DNA of 64,000 nucleotides from Acanthosepion lycidas (Eukaryota > Mollusca > Cephalopoda > Sepiida > Sepiidae). The stretch is from positions 59,405,292-59,469,291 of the forward strand of contig OZ010611.1 in the NCBI GenBank assembly GCA_963932145.1, read 5' to 3'. Positions within the stretch are counted from its first letter, which is position 1. Each line of letters starts with the position of its first letter. Below are positions 51,601-63,130 of the stretch, one piece after another. The translations under genes and the position numbers were made by a program. Under the pieces are notes generated by a model. It was not told the origin of the DNA and searched no databases. It saw only the letters and a program-made list of their open reading frames with translations.

Positions 51601-52911
51601 AAAAATTTGTGGGCACAAAATGGGTGATCAGTGTCTTATTCTCATCTGTTTGTGCCTTGTCTTTACCTTTTTCTTCTATATTTAACTTTATGTAGAGGCT
51701 AGTCCCCTTTCTAAATCTTGGTTGGAATTATTTTTCATTCTAATTCATAGAAATGGAGTAGCGTGCAATGGTGTCGTCTCATACAACAGTGAGTTAGAAG
51801 AAAAAATTTGTTGGCACAAAATGGGTGATCAGTGTCTTATTCTCTTCTGTTTGTGCCTTGTCTTTAGCTTTTTCTTCTATATTTAACTTTATGTAGAGGC
51901 TAGGCACCACACTAAATCTGGCTTGAAATTATTTTTCATTCTAATTCATAGAAATGGAGTAGCGTGCAATGGTGTCGTCTCATACAACAGTGAGTTAGTA
52001 GAAAAAATTTGTGGGCACAAATTGGGTGATCAGTGTCTTATTCTCTTCTGTTTGTGCCTTGTCTTTAGATTTTTCTTCTATATTTAATATTATGTAGAGG
52101 ATAGGCCCCCCACTAAATCTTGGTTGATATTATTTTTCATTCTAATTCATAGAAATGGAGTATCGTGCAATGGTGTCGTCTCATGCAACAGTGAGGTAGG
52201 AGAAAAATTTTGTTGGCACAAAATGGGTGATCAGTGTCTTATTCTCTTCTGTTTGTGCCTTGACTTTAGCTTTTTCTTCTATATTTAACTTTATGTAGAG
52301 GCTAGGTCCCCCTCTAAATCTTGGTTGAAATTATTTTTCATTCTAATTAATAGAAATGGAGTACCGATCAAAGGTGTCGTCTCAAACAACAGTGAGTTAG
52401 GAGTAAAAATTTGTGGGCACAAAATGGGTGATCAGTGTCTTATTCTCTTCTGTTTGTGCCTTGTCTTTAGCTTTTTCTTCTATATTTAAATTTATGGAGA
52501 GGCTAGCCCCCCCTCTAAATATTGGTTGAAATTATTTTTCATTCTAATTCATAGAAACGGAGTAGCATGCAATGGTGTCGTCTCATACAACAGTGAGGTA
52601 GGAGACAAAATTTGTTGGCACAAAATGGGTGATCAGTGTCTTATTCTCTTCTGTTTGTGCCTTGTCTTTAGCTTTTTCTTCTATATTTAACTTTATGTAG
52701 AGGCTAGTCCCCCTCTAAATCTTGGTTGAAATTATTTTTCATTCTAATTAATAGAAATGGAGTAGCGTGCAATGGTGTCGTCTCATACATCTGTGAGTTA
52801 GCAGATAAAATTTGTGGGCACAAAATGGATGATCAGTGTCTTATTCTCTTCTGTTTGTGCCTTGTCTTTAGCTTTTTCTTCTATATTTAACTTTATGTAG
52901 AGGCTAGGCCC
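48680..52911 (+). repeat. 7-monomer HOR, three units of about 1,406 bp
   Basis: GGCACCACAC recurs at 49,091, 50,499, 51,905 and 53,311 (steps 1,408, 1,406, 1,406). The units are not equal: GGATAGGCCCCCCAC with TTGATATTATT is in the first and third (near 49,287 and 52,095), whereas the second has an ordinary C-run there (near 50,695). That mosaic implies exchange over distances longer than one unit. TACCGATCAAAGG is a shared R-like monomer near the end of each. Confidence 0.87.
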
Positions 52912-55316
52912 GCCTCTAAATCTTGGTTGAAATTATTTTTCATTCTAATTAATAGAAATGGAGTAGCGTGCAATGGTGTCGTCTCATACAACAGTGAGTT
53001 AGTAGAAAAAATTTGTGGGCACAAAATGGGTGATCAGTGTCTTATTCTCATCTGTTTTTGCCTTGTCTTTACCTTTTTCTTCTATATTTAACTTTATGTA
53101 GAGGCTAGTCCCCTTTCTAAATCTTGGTTGGAATTATTTTTCATTCTAATTCATATAAATGGAGTGGCGTGCAATGGTGTCGTCTCATACAACAGTGAGT
53201 TAGAAGAAAAAATTTGTGGGCACAAAATGGGTGATCAGTGTCTTATTCTCTTCTGTTTGTGCCTTGTCTTTAGCTTTTTCTTCTATATTTAACTTTATGT
53301 AGAGGCTAGGCACCACACTAAATCTGGCTTGAAATTATTTTTCATTCTAATTCATAGAAAAGGAGTAGCGTGCAATGGTGTAGTCTCATACAACAGTGAG
53401 GTAGGAGAAAAAATTTGTTGGCACAAAATGGGTGATCAGTGTCTTATTCTCTTCTGTTTGTGCCTTGTCTTTAGCTTTTTCTTCTATATTTAACTTTATG
53501 TAGAGGCTAGGTCCCCCTCTAAATCTTGGTTGAAATTATTTTTCATTCTAATTAATAGAAATGGAGTACCGATCAAAGGTGTCGTCTCAAACAACAGTGA
53601 GTTAGGAGTAAAAATTTGTGGGCACAAAATGGGTGATCAGTGTCTTATTCTCTTCTGTTTGTGCCTTGTCTTTAGATTTTTCTTCTATATTTAATATTAT
53701 GTAGAGGATAGGCCCCCCACTAAATCTTGGTTGATATTATTTTTCATTCTAATTCATAGAAATGGAGTAGCGTGCAATGATGTCGTCTCATACAACAGTG
53801 AGGTAGGAGAAAAATTTTGTTGGCACAAAATGGGTGATCAGTGACTTATTCTCTTCTGTTTGTGCCTTGTCTTTAGCTTTTTCTTCTATATTTAACTTTA
53901 TGTAGAGGCTAGGTCCTCCTCTAAATCTTGGTTGAAATTATTTTTCATTCTAATTAATAGAAATGGAGTACCGATCAAAGGTGTCGTCTCAAACAACAGT
54001 GAGTTAGGAGTAAAAATTTGTGGGCACAAAATGGGTGATCAGTGTCTTATTCTCTTCTGTTTGTGCCTTGTCTTTAGCTTTTTCTTCTATATTTAACTTT
54101 ATATAGAGGCTAGTCCCTTTTCTAAATCTTGGTTGGAATTATTTTTCATTCTAATTCATAGAAATGGAGTAGCATGCAATGGTGTCGTCTCATACAACAG
54201 TGAGTTAGGAGAAAAAATTTATGGGCACAAAATGGGTGATCAGTGTCTTATTCTCTTCTGTTTATGCCTTGTCTTTAGCTTTTTCTTCTATATTTAACTT
54301 TATATAGAGGCTAGTCCCCTTACTAAATCTTGGTTGGAATTATTTTTCATTCTAATTCATAGAAATGGAGTAGCGTACAATGGTGTCTTCTCATACAAGA
54401 GTGAGTAAGGAGAAAAAATTTGTGGGCACAAAATGGGTGATCAGTGTCTTATTCTCTTCTGTTAGTGCCTTGTCTTTAGCTTTTTCTTCTATATTTAACT
54501 TTATGTAGAGGCTAGGCCCCCCTCTAAATCTTGGTTGAAATTATTTTTCATTCTAATTCATAGAAATGGAGTAGAGTGCAATGGTGTCGTCTCATACAAC
54601 AGTGAGTTAGGAGAAAAAATTTGTGGGCACAAAATGGGAGATCAGTGTCTTATTCTCTTCTGTTTGTGCCTTGTCTTTAGCTTTTTCTTCTATATTTAAA
54701 TTTATGTAGAGGCTAGGCCCCCCTCTAAATCTTGGTTGAAATTATTTTTCATTCTAATTAATAGAAATGGAGTAGCGTGCAATGGTGCCGTCTCATACAA
54801 CAGTGAGGTAGGAGAAAATATTTGTCGGCACAAATTGATGATCAGTGTCTTATTCTCTTCTGTTTGTGCCTTGTCTTTAGCTTTTTCTTCTATATTTAAC
54901 TTTATGTAGAGGCTAGTCCCCCTCTAAATCTTGGTTGAAATTATTTTTCATTCTAATTCATAGAAATGGAGTAGCTTGCAATGGTGTCGTCTCATACAAG
55001 AGTGAGGTAGGAGAAAAAAATTTGTTGGCACATAATGGGTGATCAGTGTCTTATTCTCTTCTGTTTGTGCCTTGGCTTTAGTTTTTTCTTCTATATTTAA
55101 CTTTATGTAGAGGCTAGACCCATTTCTAAATCTTGGTTGAAATTATTTTTCATTCTAATTCATAGAAATGGAGTAGCGTGCAATGGTGTCGTCTCATACA
55201 ACAGTTAGGTAGGAGAAAAAATTTGTTGGCACAAAATGGGTGATCAGTGTCTTATTCTCTTCTGTTTGTGTCTTGTCTTTAGCTTTTTCTTCTATATTTA
55301 ACTTTATGTAGAGGCT
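52715..55316 (+). repeat. 13-monomer HOR, copy 1 (about 2,612 bp)
   Basis: TCTCATACATCTGTG 52,781 to 55,393, GGCACCACAC 53,311 to 55,923 and CCCCTTACTAAATC 54,321 to 56,932 set an offset of 2,611-2,612 bp. Shared rare variants include AAAAGGAGTAGCG, TGTAGTCTCATAC, TCTTCTCATACAAGAG, GTTAGTGCC and GGTGCCGTCTC. Confidence 0.9.
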
Positions 55317-55326
55317 AGGCCCCCCT

Positions 55327-57928
55327 CTAAATCTTGGTTGAAATTATTTTTCATTCTAATTAATAGAAATGGAGTAGCGTGCAATGGTGTCGTCTCATAC
55401 ATCTGTGAGTTAGCAGATAAAATTTGTGGGCACAAAATGGATGATCAGTGTCTTATTCTCTTCTGTTTGTGCCTTGTCTTTAGCTTTTTCTTCTATATTT
55501 AACTTTATGTAGAGGCTAGGCCCGCCTCTAAATCTTGGTTGAAATTATTTTTCATTCTAATTAATAGAAATGGAGTAGCGTGCAATGGTGTCGTCTCATA
55601 CAACAGTGAGTTAGTAGAAAAAATTTGTGGGCACAAAATGGGTGATCAGTGTCTTATTCTCATCTGTTTTTGCCTTGTCTTTACCTTTTTCTTCTATATT
55701 TAACTTTATGTAGAGGCTAGTCCCCTTTCTAAATCTTGGTTGGAATTATTTTTCATTCTAATTCATATAAATGGAGTAGCGTGCAATGGTGTCGTCTCAT
55801 ACAACAGTGAGTTAGAAGAAAAAATTTGTGGGCACAAAATGGGTGATCAGTGTCTTATTCTCTTCTGTTTGTGCCTTGTCTTTAGCTTTTTCTTCTATAT
55901 TTAACTTTATGTAGAGGCTAGGCACCACACTAAATCTGGCTTGAAATTATTTTTCATTCTAATTCATAGAAAAGGAGTAGCGTGCAATGGTGTAGTCTCA
56001 TACAACAGTGAGGTAGGAGAAAAAATTTGTTGGCCAAAATGGGTGATCAGTGTCTTATTCTCTTCTGTTTGTGCCTTGTCTTTAGCTTTTTCTTCTATAT
56101 TTAACTTTATGTAGAGGCTAGGTCCCCCTCTAAATCTTGGTTGAAATTATTTTTCATTCTAATTAATAGAAATGGAGTACCGATCAAAGGTGTCGTCTCA
56201 AACAACAGTGAGTTAGGAGTAAAAATTTGTGGGCACAAAATGGGTGATCAGTGTCTTATTCTCTTCTGTTTGTGCCTTGTCTTAAGATTTTTCTTCTATA
56301 TTTAATATTATGTAGAGGATAGGCCCCCCACTAAATCTTGGTTGATATTATTTTTCATTCTAATTCATAGAAATGGAGTAGCGTGCAATGCTGTCGTCTC
56401 ATACAACAGTGAGGTAGGAGAAAAATTTTGTTGGCACAAAATGGGTGATCAGTGACTTATTCTCTTCTGTTTGTTCCTTGTCTTTAGCTTTTTCTTCTAT
56501 ATTTAACTTTATGTAGAGGCTAGGTCCTCCTCTAAATCTTGGTTGAAATTATTTTTCATTCTAATTAATAGAAATGGAGTACCTATCAAAGGTGTCGTCT
56601 CAAACAACAGTGAGTTAGGAGTAAAAATTTGTGGGCACAAAATGGGTGATCAGTGTCTTATTCTCTTCTGTTTGTGCCTTGTCTTTAGCTTTTTCTTCTA
56701 TATTTAACTTTATATAGAGGCTAGTCCCTTTTCTAAATCTTGGTTGGAATTATTTTTCATTCTAATTCATAGAAATGGAGTAGCATGCAATGGTGTCATC
56801 TCATACAACAGTGAGTTAGGAGAAAAAATTTATGGGCACAAAATGGGTGATCAGTGTCTTATTCTCTTCTGTTTATGCCTTGTCTTTAGCTTTTTCTTCT
56901 ATATTTAACTTTATATAGAGGCTAGTCCCCTTACTAAATCTTGGTTGGAATTATTTTTCATTCTAATTCATAGAAATGGAGTAGCGTACAATGGTGTCTT
57001 CTCATACAAGAGTGAGTAAGGAGAAAAAATTTGTCGGCACAAAATGGGTGATCAGTGTCTTATTCTCTTCTGTTAGTGCCTTGTCTTTAGCTTTTTCTTC
57101 TATATTTAACTTTATGTAGAGGCTAGGCCCCCCTCTAAATCTTGGTTGAAATTATTTTTCATTCTAATTCATAGAAATGGAGTAGAGTGCAATGGTGTCG
57201 TCTCATACAACAGTGAGTTAGGAGAAAAAATTTGTGGGCACAAAATGGGTGATCAGTGTCTTATTCTCTTCTGTTTGTGCCTTGTCTTTAGCTTTTTCTT
57301 CTATATTTAAATTTATGTAGAGGCTAGGCCCCCCTCTAAATCTTGGTTGAAATTATTTTTCATTCTAATTAATAGAAATGGAGTAGCGTGCAATGGTGCC
57401 GTCTCATACAACAGTGAGGTAGGAGAAAATATTTGTCGGCACAAATTGGTGATCAGTGTCTTATTCTCTTCTGTTTGTGCCTTGTCTTTAGCTTTTTCTT
57501 CTATATTTAACTTTATGTAGAGGCTAGTCCCCCTCTAAATCTTGGTTGAAATTATTTTTCATTCTAATTCATAGAAATGGAGTAGCTTGCAATGGTGTCG
57601 TCTCATACAAGAGTGAGGTAGGAGAAAAAAATTTGTTGGCACATAATGGGTGATCAGTGTCTTATTCTCTTCTGTTTGTGCCTTGTCTTTAGCTTTTTCT
57701 TCTATATTTAACTTTATGTAGAGGCTAGACCCATTTCTAAATCTTGGTTGAAATTATTTTTCATTCTAATTCATAGAAATGGAGTAGCGTGCAATGGTGT
57801 CGTCTCATACAACAGTTAGGTAGGAGAAAAAATTTGTTGGCACAAAATGGGTGATCAGTGTCTTATTCTCTTCTGTTTGTGTCTTGTCTTTAGCTTTTTC
57901 TTCTATATTTAACTTTATGTAGAGGCTA
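55327..57928 (+). repeat. 13-monomer HOR, copy 2
   Basis: Direct tandem partner of 52,715-55,316 with a handful of single-base differences and a 2-base loss in GGCCAAAATGG near 56,032. It ends near 57,928, where the C-run becomes CCCGCC. Confidence 0.9.
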
Positions 57929-59300
57929 GGCCCGCCTCTAAATCTTGGTTGAAATTATTTTTCATTCTAATTAATAGAAATGGAGTAGCGTGCAATGGTG
58001 TCGTCTCATACAACAGTGAGTTAGTAGAAAAAATTTGTGGGCACAAAATAGGTGATCAGTGACTTATTCTCATCTGTTTGTGCCTTGTCTTTACCTTTTT
58101 CTTCTATATTTAACTTTATGTAGAGGCTAGGCCCCTTTCTATATCTTGGTTGAAATTATTTTTCATTCTAATTAATAGAAATGGAGTAGCGTGCAATGGT
58201 GTCGTCTCATACAACTGTGAGTTAGGGGATAAAATTTGTGGGCACAAAATGGGTGATCAGTGTCTTATTCTCTTCTGTTTGTGCCTTATCTTTAGCTTTT
58301 TCTTCTATATTTAACTTTATGTAGAGGCTAGGCCCCCTCCAAATCTTAGTTGAAATTATTTTCCATTCTAATTAATAGAAATGGAGTAGCGATCAAAGGT
58401 GTCGTCTCATACAACAGTGAGTTAGGAGAAAAAATTTGTGGGCACAAAATGGGTGATCAGTGTCTTATTCTCTTCTGTTTGTGCCTTGTCTTTAGCTTTT
58501 TCTTCTATATTTAACTTTATGTAGAGGCTAGGCCACCCTCTAAATCTTGGTTGAAATTATTTTTCATTCTAATTCATAGAAATGGAGTAGCGTGCAATGG
58601 TGTCGTCTCATACAACTGTGAGTTAGGAGATGAAATTTGTGGGCACAAAATGGGTGAGCAGTGTCTTATTCTCTTCTGTTTATGCCTTGTCTTTAGCTTT
58701 TTCTTCTATATTTAACTTTATGTAGAGGCTAGGCCCCCGTCTAAATCTTGGTTGAAATTATTTTTCATTCTAATTAATAGAAATGGAGTAGCGTGCAATG
58801 GTGTCGTCTCATACAACAGTGAGGTAGGAGAAAAAATTTGTTGGCACAAATGGGTGATCAGTGTCTTATTCTCTTCTGTTTGTGCCTTGTCTTTAGCTTT
58901 TTCTTCTATATTTAACTTTATGTAGAGGCTAGGCCCCCCTCTAAATCTTGGTTGAAATTATTTTTCATTCTAAATCATAGAAATGGAGAAGCGTGCAATG
59001 GTGTCGTCTCATACAACAGTGAGGTAGGAGAAAAATTTTGTTGGCACAAAATGGGTGATCAGTGTCTTAGTCTCTTCTGTTTGTGCCTTGTCTTTAGCTT
59101 TTTCTTCTATATTTAACTTTATGTAGAGTTTAGGCCCCCCTCTAAATCTTGGTTGAAATTATTTTTCATTCTAATTCATAGAAATGGAGTAGCGTGCAAT
59201 GGTGTCGTCTCATACAACAGTGAGGCAGGAGAAAAATTTTGTTGGCACAAAATGGGTGATCAGTGTCTTATTCTCTTCTGTTTGTGCCTTGTCTTTAGCT
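57770..59300 (+). repeat. Segment repeated 3,814 bp downstream, copy 1
   Basis: AACAGTTAGGTAGG lies at 57,811 and 61,625, CGCCTCT at 57,933 and 61,747, GGCCCCCTCCAAATC at 58,331 and 62,145, and GGTGAGCAGTG near 58,653 and 62,469. The offset is 3,814 bp, rising to 3,816 after an indel. This is a 19-monomer step. Confidence 0.87.
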
Positions 59301-60560
59301 TTTTCTTCTATATTTAACTTTATGTAGAGGCTAGGCCCCTTTCTAAATCTTGGTTGAAATTATTTTTCATTCTAAATCATAGAAATGGAGAAGCGTGCAA
59401 TGGTGTCGTCTCATACAACAGTGAGGTAGGAGAAAAATTTTGTTGGCACAAAATGGGTGATCAGTGTCTTAGTCTCTTCTGTTTGTGCCTTGTCTTTAGC
59501 TTTTTCTTCTATATTTAACTTTATGTAGAGTTTAGGCACCCCTCTAAATCTTGGTTGAAATTATTTCATTCTACTTCATAGAAATGGAGTAGCGTGCATT
59601 GGTGTCGTCTCATACAACAGTGAGTTAGGAGAAAAAATTTGTGGGCACAAAATGGGTGATCAGTGTCTTATTCTCTTCTGTTTGTGCCTTGTCTTTAGCT
59701 TTTTCTTCTATATTTAACTTTATGTAGAGGCTAGGCCCCCCTCTAAATCTTGGTTGAAATTATTTTTCATTCTACTTCATAGAAATGGAGTAGCGTGCAA
59801 TGGTGTCGTCTCATACAACAGTGAGGTAGGAGAAAAAATTTGTGGGCACAAAATGGGTGATCAGTGTCTTATTCTCTTCTGTTTGTGCCTTGTCTTTAGC
59901 TTATTCTTTTATATTTAACTTTATGTAGAGGCTAGGCACCCCTCTAAATCCTGGTTGAAATTATTTTTCATTCTACTTCATAGAAATGGGGTAGCGTGCA
60001 ATGGTGTCGTCTCATACAACAGTGAGTTAGGAGAAAAAATTTGTGGGCCCAAAATGGGTGATCAGTGTCTTATTCTCTTCTGTTTGTGCCTTGTCTTTAG
60101 CTTTTTCTTCTATATTTAACTTTATGTAGAGGCTAGGCCCACCTCTAAATCTTGGTTGAAATTATGTTTCATTCTAATTCATAGAAATGGAGAAGCGCGC
60201 AATGGTGTCGTCTCATACAACAGTGAGGTAGGAGAAAAAATTTTTTGGCACAAAACGGGTGATCAGTGTCTTATTCTCTTCTGTTTGTACCTTGTCTTTA
60301 GCTTTTTCTTCTATATTTAACTTTATGTAGAGGCTAGGCACCCCTCTAAATCTTGGTTGAAATTATTTCATTCTACTTCATAGAAATGGAGTAGCGTGCA
60401 TTGGTGTCGTCTCATACAACAGTGAGTTAGGAGAAAAAATTTGTGGGCACAAAATGGGTGATCAGTGTCTTATTCTCTTCTGTTTGTGCCTTGTCTTTAG
60501 CTTTTTCTTCTATATTTAACTTTATGTAGAGGCTAGGCCCCCCTCTAAATCTTGGTTGAA
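58950..60560 (+). repeat. Local 2- and 4-monomer repeats
   Basis: TAAATCATAGAAATGGAGAAG occurs at 58,971 and 59,373, 402 bp apart, with GTCTTAGTCTC following each. A shortened core, TTATTTCATTCTACTTC with GTGCATTGG, occurs at 59,561 and 60,363, 802 bp apart (4 monomers). This stretch lies between the two arms of the 3,814-bp repeat. Confidence 0.8.
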
Positions 60561-60670
60561 ATTATTTTTCATTCTAATTCATAGAAATGGAGTAGCGTGC
60601 AATGGTGTCGTCTCATACAACAGTGAGTTAGGAGAAAAAATTTGTGGGCACAAAATGGGTGATCAGTGTC
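60470..60670 (+). repeat. Reference monomer matching the consensus
   Basis: This copy equals the majority base at every position in my hand consensus, so it serves as the reference unit (position 1 is the T of TTATTCTCTT). Parts in order: pyrimidine-rich leader 1-41, TATATTTAA 42-50, GTAGAGGCTAGG 57-68 followed by a six-C run, AAATTATTTTTCATT core about 90-104, TTCATAG about 109-115, two CpG sites in AGCGTGC and GTCGTCTC, the A6T3 tract about 166-174, the dyad 172-185 and TGATCA 191-196. Composition is A 50, C 33, G 41, T 77. The length is 3 x 67, so reading frame is kept across perfect copies. Confidence 0.93.
60641..60654. other. Dyad TTTGTG-GG-CACAAA, representative copy
   Basis: A perfect 6-bp inverted repeat around a 2-bp centre lies at consensus positions 172-185 and is followed after 5 bp by the palindrome TGATCA (60,660-60,665). 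The same pair recurs in most monomers. A common variant, TTTGTTGGCACAAA, keeps 5-bp arms. Short dyads are known in several centromeric satellites that lack a CENP-B box; that this one binds a protein or forms a cruciform is inference. Confidence 0.6.
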
Positions 60671-61579
60671 TTATTCTCTTCTGTTTGTGCCTTGTCTTTA
60701 GCTTTTTCTTCTATATTTCACTTTATATAGAGGCTAGACCCCTTTCTAAATCTTGGTTGGAATTATTTTTCATTCTAATTCATAGAAATGGAGTAGCGTA
60801 CAATGGTGTCGTCTCATACAACAGTGAGGTAGGAGAAAAAATTTGTGGGCACAAAATGGGTGATCAGTGTCTTATTCTCTTCTGTTTGTGCCTTGTCTTT
60901 AGCTTTTTCTTCTATTTTTAACTTTATGTAGAGACTAGGCCCCCCTCTAAATCTTGGTTGAAATTATTTTTCATTCTAATTCATAGAAATGGAGTAGCTT
61001 GCAATGGTGTCGTCTCATACAAGAGTGAGGTAGGAGAAAAAAATTTGTTGGCACATAATGGGTGATCAGTGTCTTATTCTCTTCTGTTTGTGCCTTGGCT
61101 TTAGCTTTTTCTTCTATATTTAACTTTATGTAGAGGCTAGGCCCCCCGCTAAATCTTGGTTGAAATTATTTTTCATTCTAATTAATAGAAAGGGAGTAGC
61201 GTGCAATGGTGTCGTCTCATACAACTGTGAGTTAGCAGATAAAATTTGTGGGTACAAAATGGGTGATCAGTGTCTTATTCTCTTCTGTTTATGCCTTGTC
61301 TTTAGCTTTTTCTTCTATATTTAACTTTATGTAGAGGCTAGGCCCCCCTCTAAATCTAGGTTGAAATTATTTTTCATTCTAATTAATAGAAATGGAGTAG
61401 CGTGCAATGGTGTCGTCTCATACAACAGTGAGTTAGTAGAAAAAATTTGTGGGCACAAAATGGGGGATCAGTGTCTTATTCTCTTCTGTTTGTACCTTGT
61501 CATTAGCTTTTTCTTCTATATTTAACTTTATGTAGAGGCTAGACCCATTTCTAAATCTTGGTTGAAATTATTTTTCATT

Positions 61580-63130
61580 CTAATTCATAGAAATGGAGTA
61601 GCGTGCAATGGTGTCGTCTCATACAACAGTTAGGTAGGAGAAAAAATTTGTTGGCACAAAATGGGTGATCAGTGTCTTATTCGCTTCTGTTTGTGTCTTG
61701 TCTTTAGCTTTTTCTTCTATATTTAACTTTATGTAGAGGCTAGGCCCGCCTCTAAATCTTGGTTGAAATTATTTTTCATTCTAATTAATAGAAATGGAGT
61801 AGCGTGCAATGGTGTCGTCTCATACAACAGTGAGTTAGTAGAAAAAATTTGTGGGCACAAAATGGGTGATCAGTGACTTATTCTCATCTGTTTGTGCCTT
61901 GTCTTTACCTTTTTCTTCTATATTTAACTTTATGTAGAGGCTAGGCCCCTTTCTATATCTTGGTTGAAATTATTTTTCATTCTAATTAATAGAAATGGAG
62001 TAGCGTGCAATGGTGTCGTCTCATACAACTGTGAGTTAGGGGATAAAATTTGTGGGCACAAAATGGGTGATCAGTGTCTTATTCTCTTCTGTTTGTGCCT
62101 TGTCTTTAGCTTTTTCTTCTATATTTAACTTTATGTAGAGGCTAGGCCCCCTCCAAATCTTGGTTGAAATTATTTTTCATTCTAATTAATAGAAATGGAG
62201 TAGCGATCAAAGGTGTCGTCTCAAACAACAGTGAGTTAGGAGAAAAAATTTGTGGGCACAAAATGGGTGATCAGTGTCTTATTCTCTTCTGTTTGTGCCT
62301 TGTCTTTAGCTTTTTCTTCTATATTTAACTTTATGTAGAGGCTAGGCCCCCCCTCTAAATCTTGGTTGAAATTATTTTTCATTCTAATTCATAGAAATGG
62401 AGTAGCGTGCAATGGTGTCGTCTCATACAACTGTGAGTTAGGAGATGAAATTTGTGGGCACAAAATGGGTGAGCAGTGTCTTATTCTCTTCTGTTTATGC
62501 CTTGTCTTTAGCTTTTTCTTCTATATTTAACTTTATGTAGAGGCTAGGCCCCCGTCTAAATCTTGGTTGAAATTATTTTTCATTCTAATTAATAGAAATG
62601 GAGTAGCGTGCAATGGTGTCGTCTCATACAACAGTGAGGTAGGAGAAAAAATTTGATGGCACAAATGGGTGATCAGTGTCTTATTCTCTTCTGTTTGTGC
62701 CTTGTCTTTAGCTTTTTCTTCTATATTTAACTTTATGTAGAGGCTAGGCCCCCCTCTAAATCTTGGTTGAAATTATTTTTCATTCTAAATCATAGAAATG
62801 GAGAAGCGTGCAATGGTGTCGTCTCATACAACAGTGAGGTAGGAGAAAAATTTTGTTGGCACAAAATGGGTGATCAGTGTCTTATTCTCTTCTGTTTGTG
62901 CCTTGTCTTTAGCTTTTTCTTCTATATTTAACTTTATGTAGAGGTTAGGCCCCCCTCTAAATCTTGGTTGAAATTATTTTTCATTGTAATTAATAGAAAT
63001 GGAGTAGCGTGCAATGGTGTCGTCTCATACAACAGTGAGGCAGGAGAAAAATTTTGTTGGCACAAAATGGGTGATCAGTGTCTTATTCTCTTCTGTTTGT
63101 GCCTTGTCTTTAGCTTTTTCTTCTATATTT
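61580..63130 (+). repeat. Segment repeated 3,814 bp upstream, copy 2
   Basis: Partner of 57,770-59,300. One extra C in the C-run at about 62,341 shifts the offset. The match fades near 63,130. Confidence 0.87.

Noticed and set aside
60470-60503. Pyrimidine tract ending in CTTTAG as a 3' splice site
   Set aside because: It resembles an acceptor site, but there is no exon, branch point or donor pairing to support splicing.
60511-60519. TATATTTAA as a TATA box and TCAGTG as an initiator
   Set aside because: The TATA-like string and the TCAGTG are over 140 bp apart in the monomer and not in promoter spacing; an AT-rich repeat will contain such strings by chance.
60537-60543. G-quadruplex or i-motif from the C-run
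   Set aside because: Only one run of five or six C per 201 bp, too sparse for an intramolecular four-strand structure.
60470-60670. CENP-B box
   Set aside because: No match to the TTCG....A..CGGG core in the consensus or in variants I read; the monomer has only two CpGs, in other contexts.
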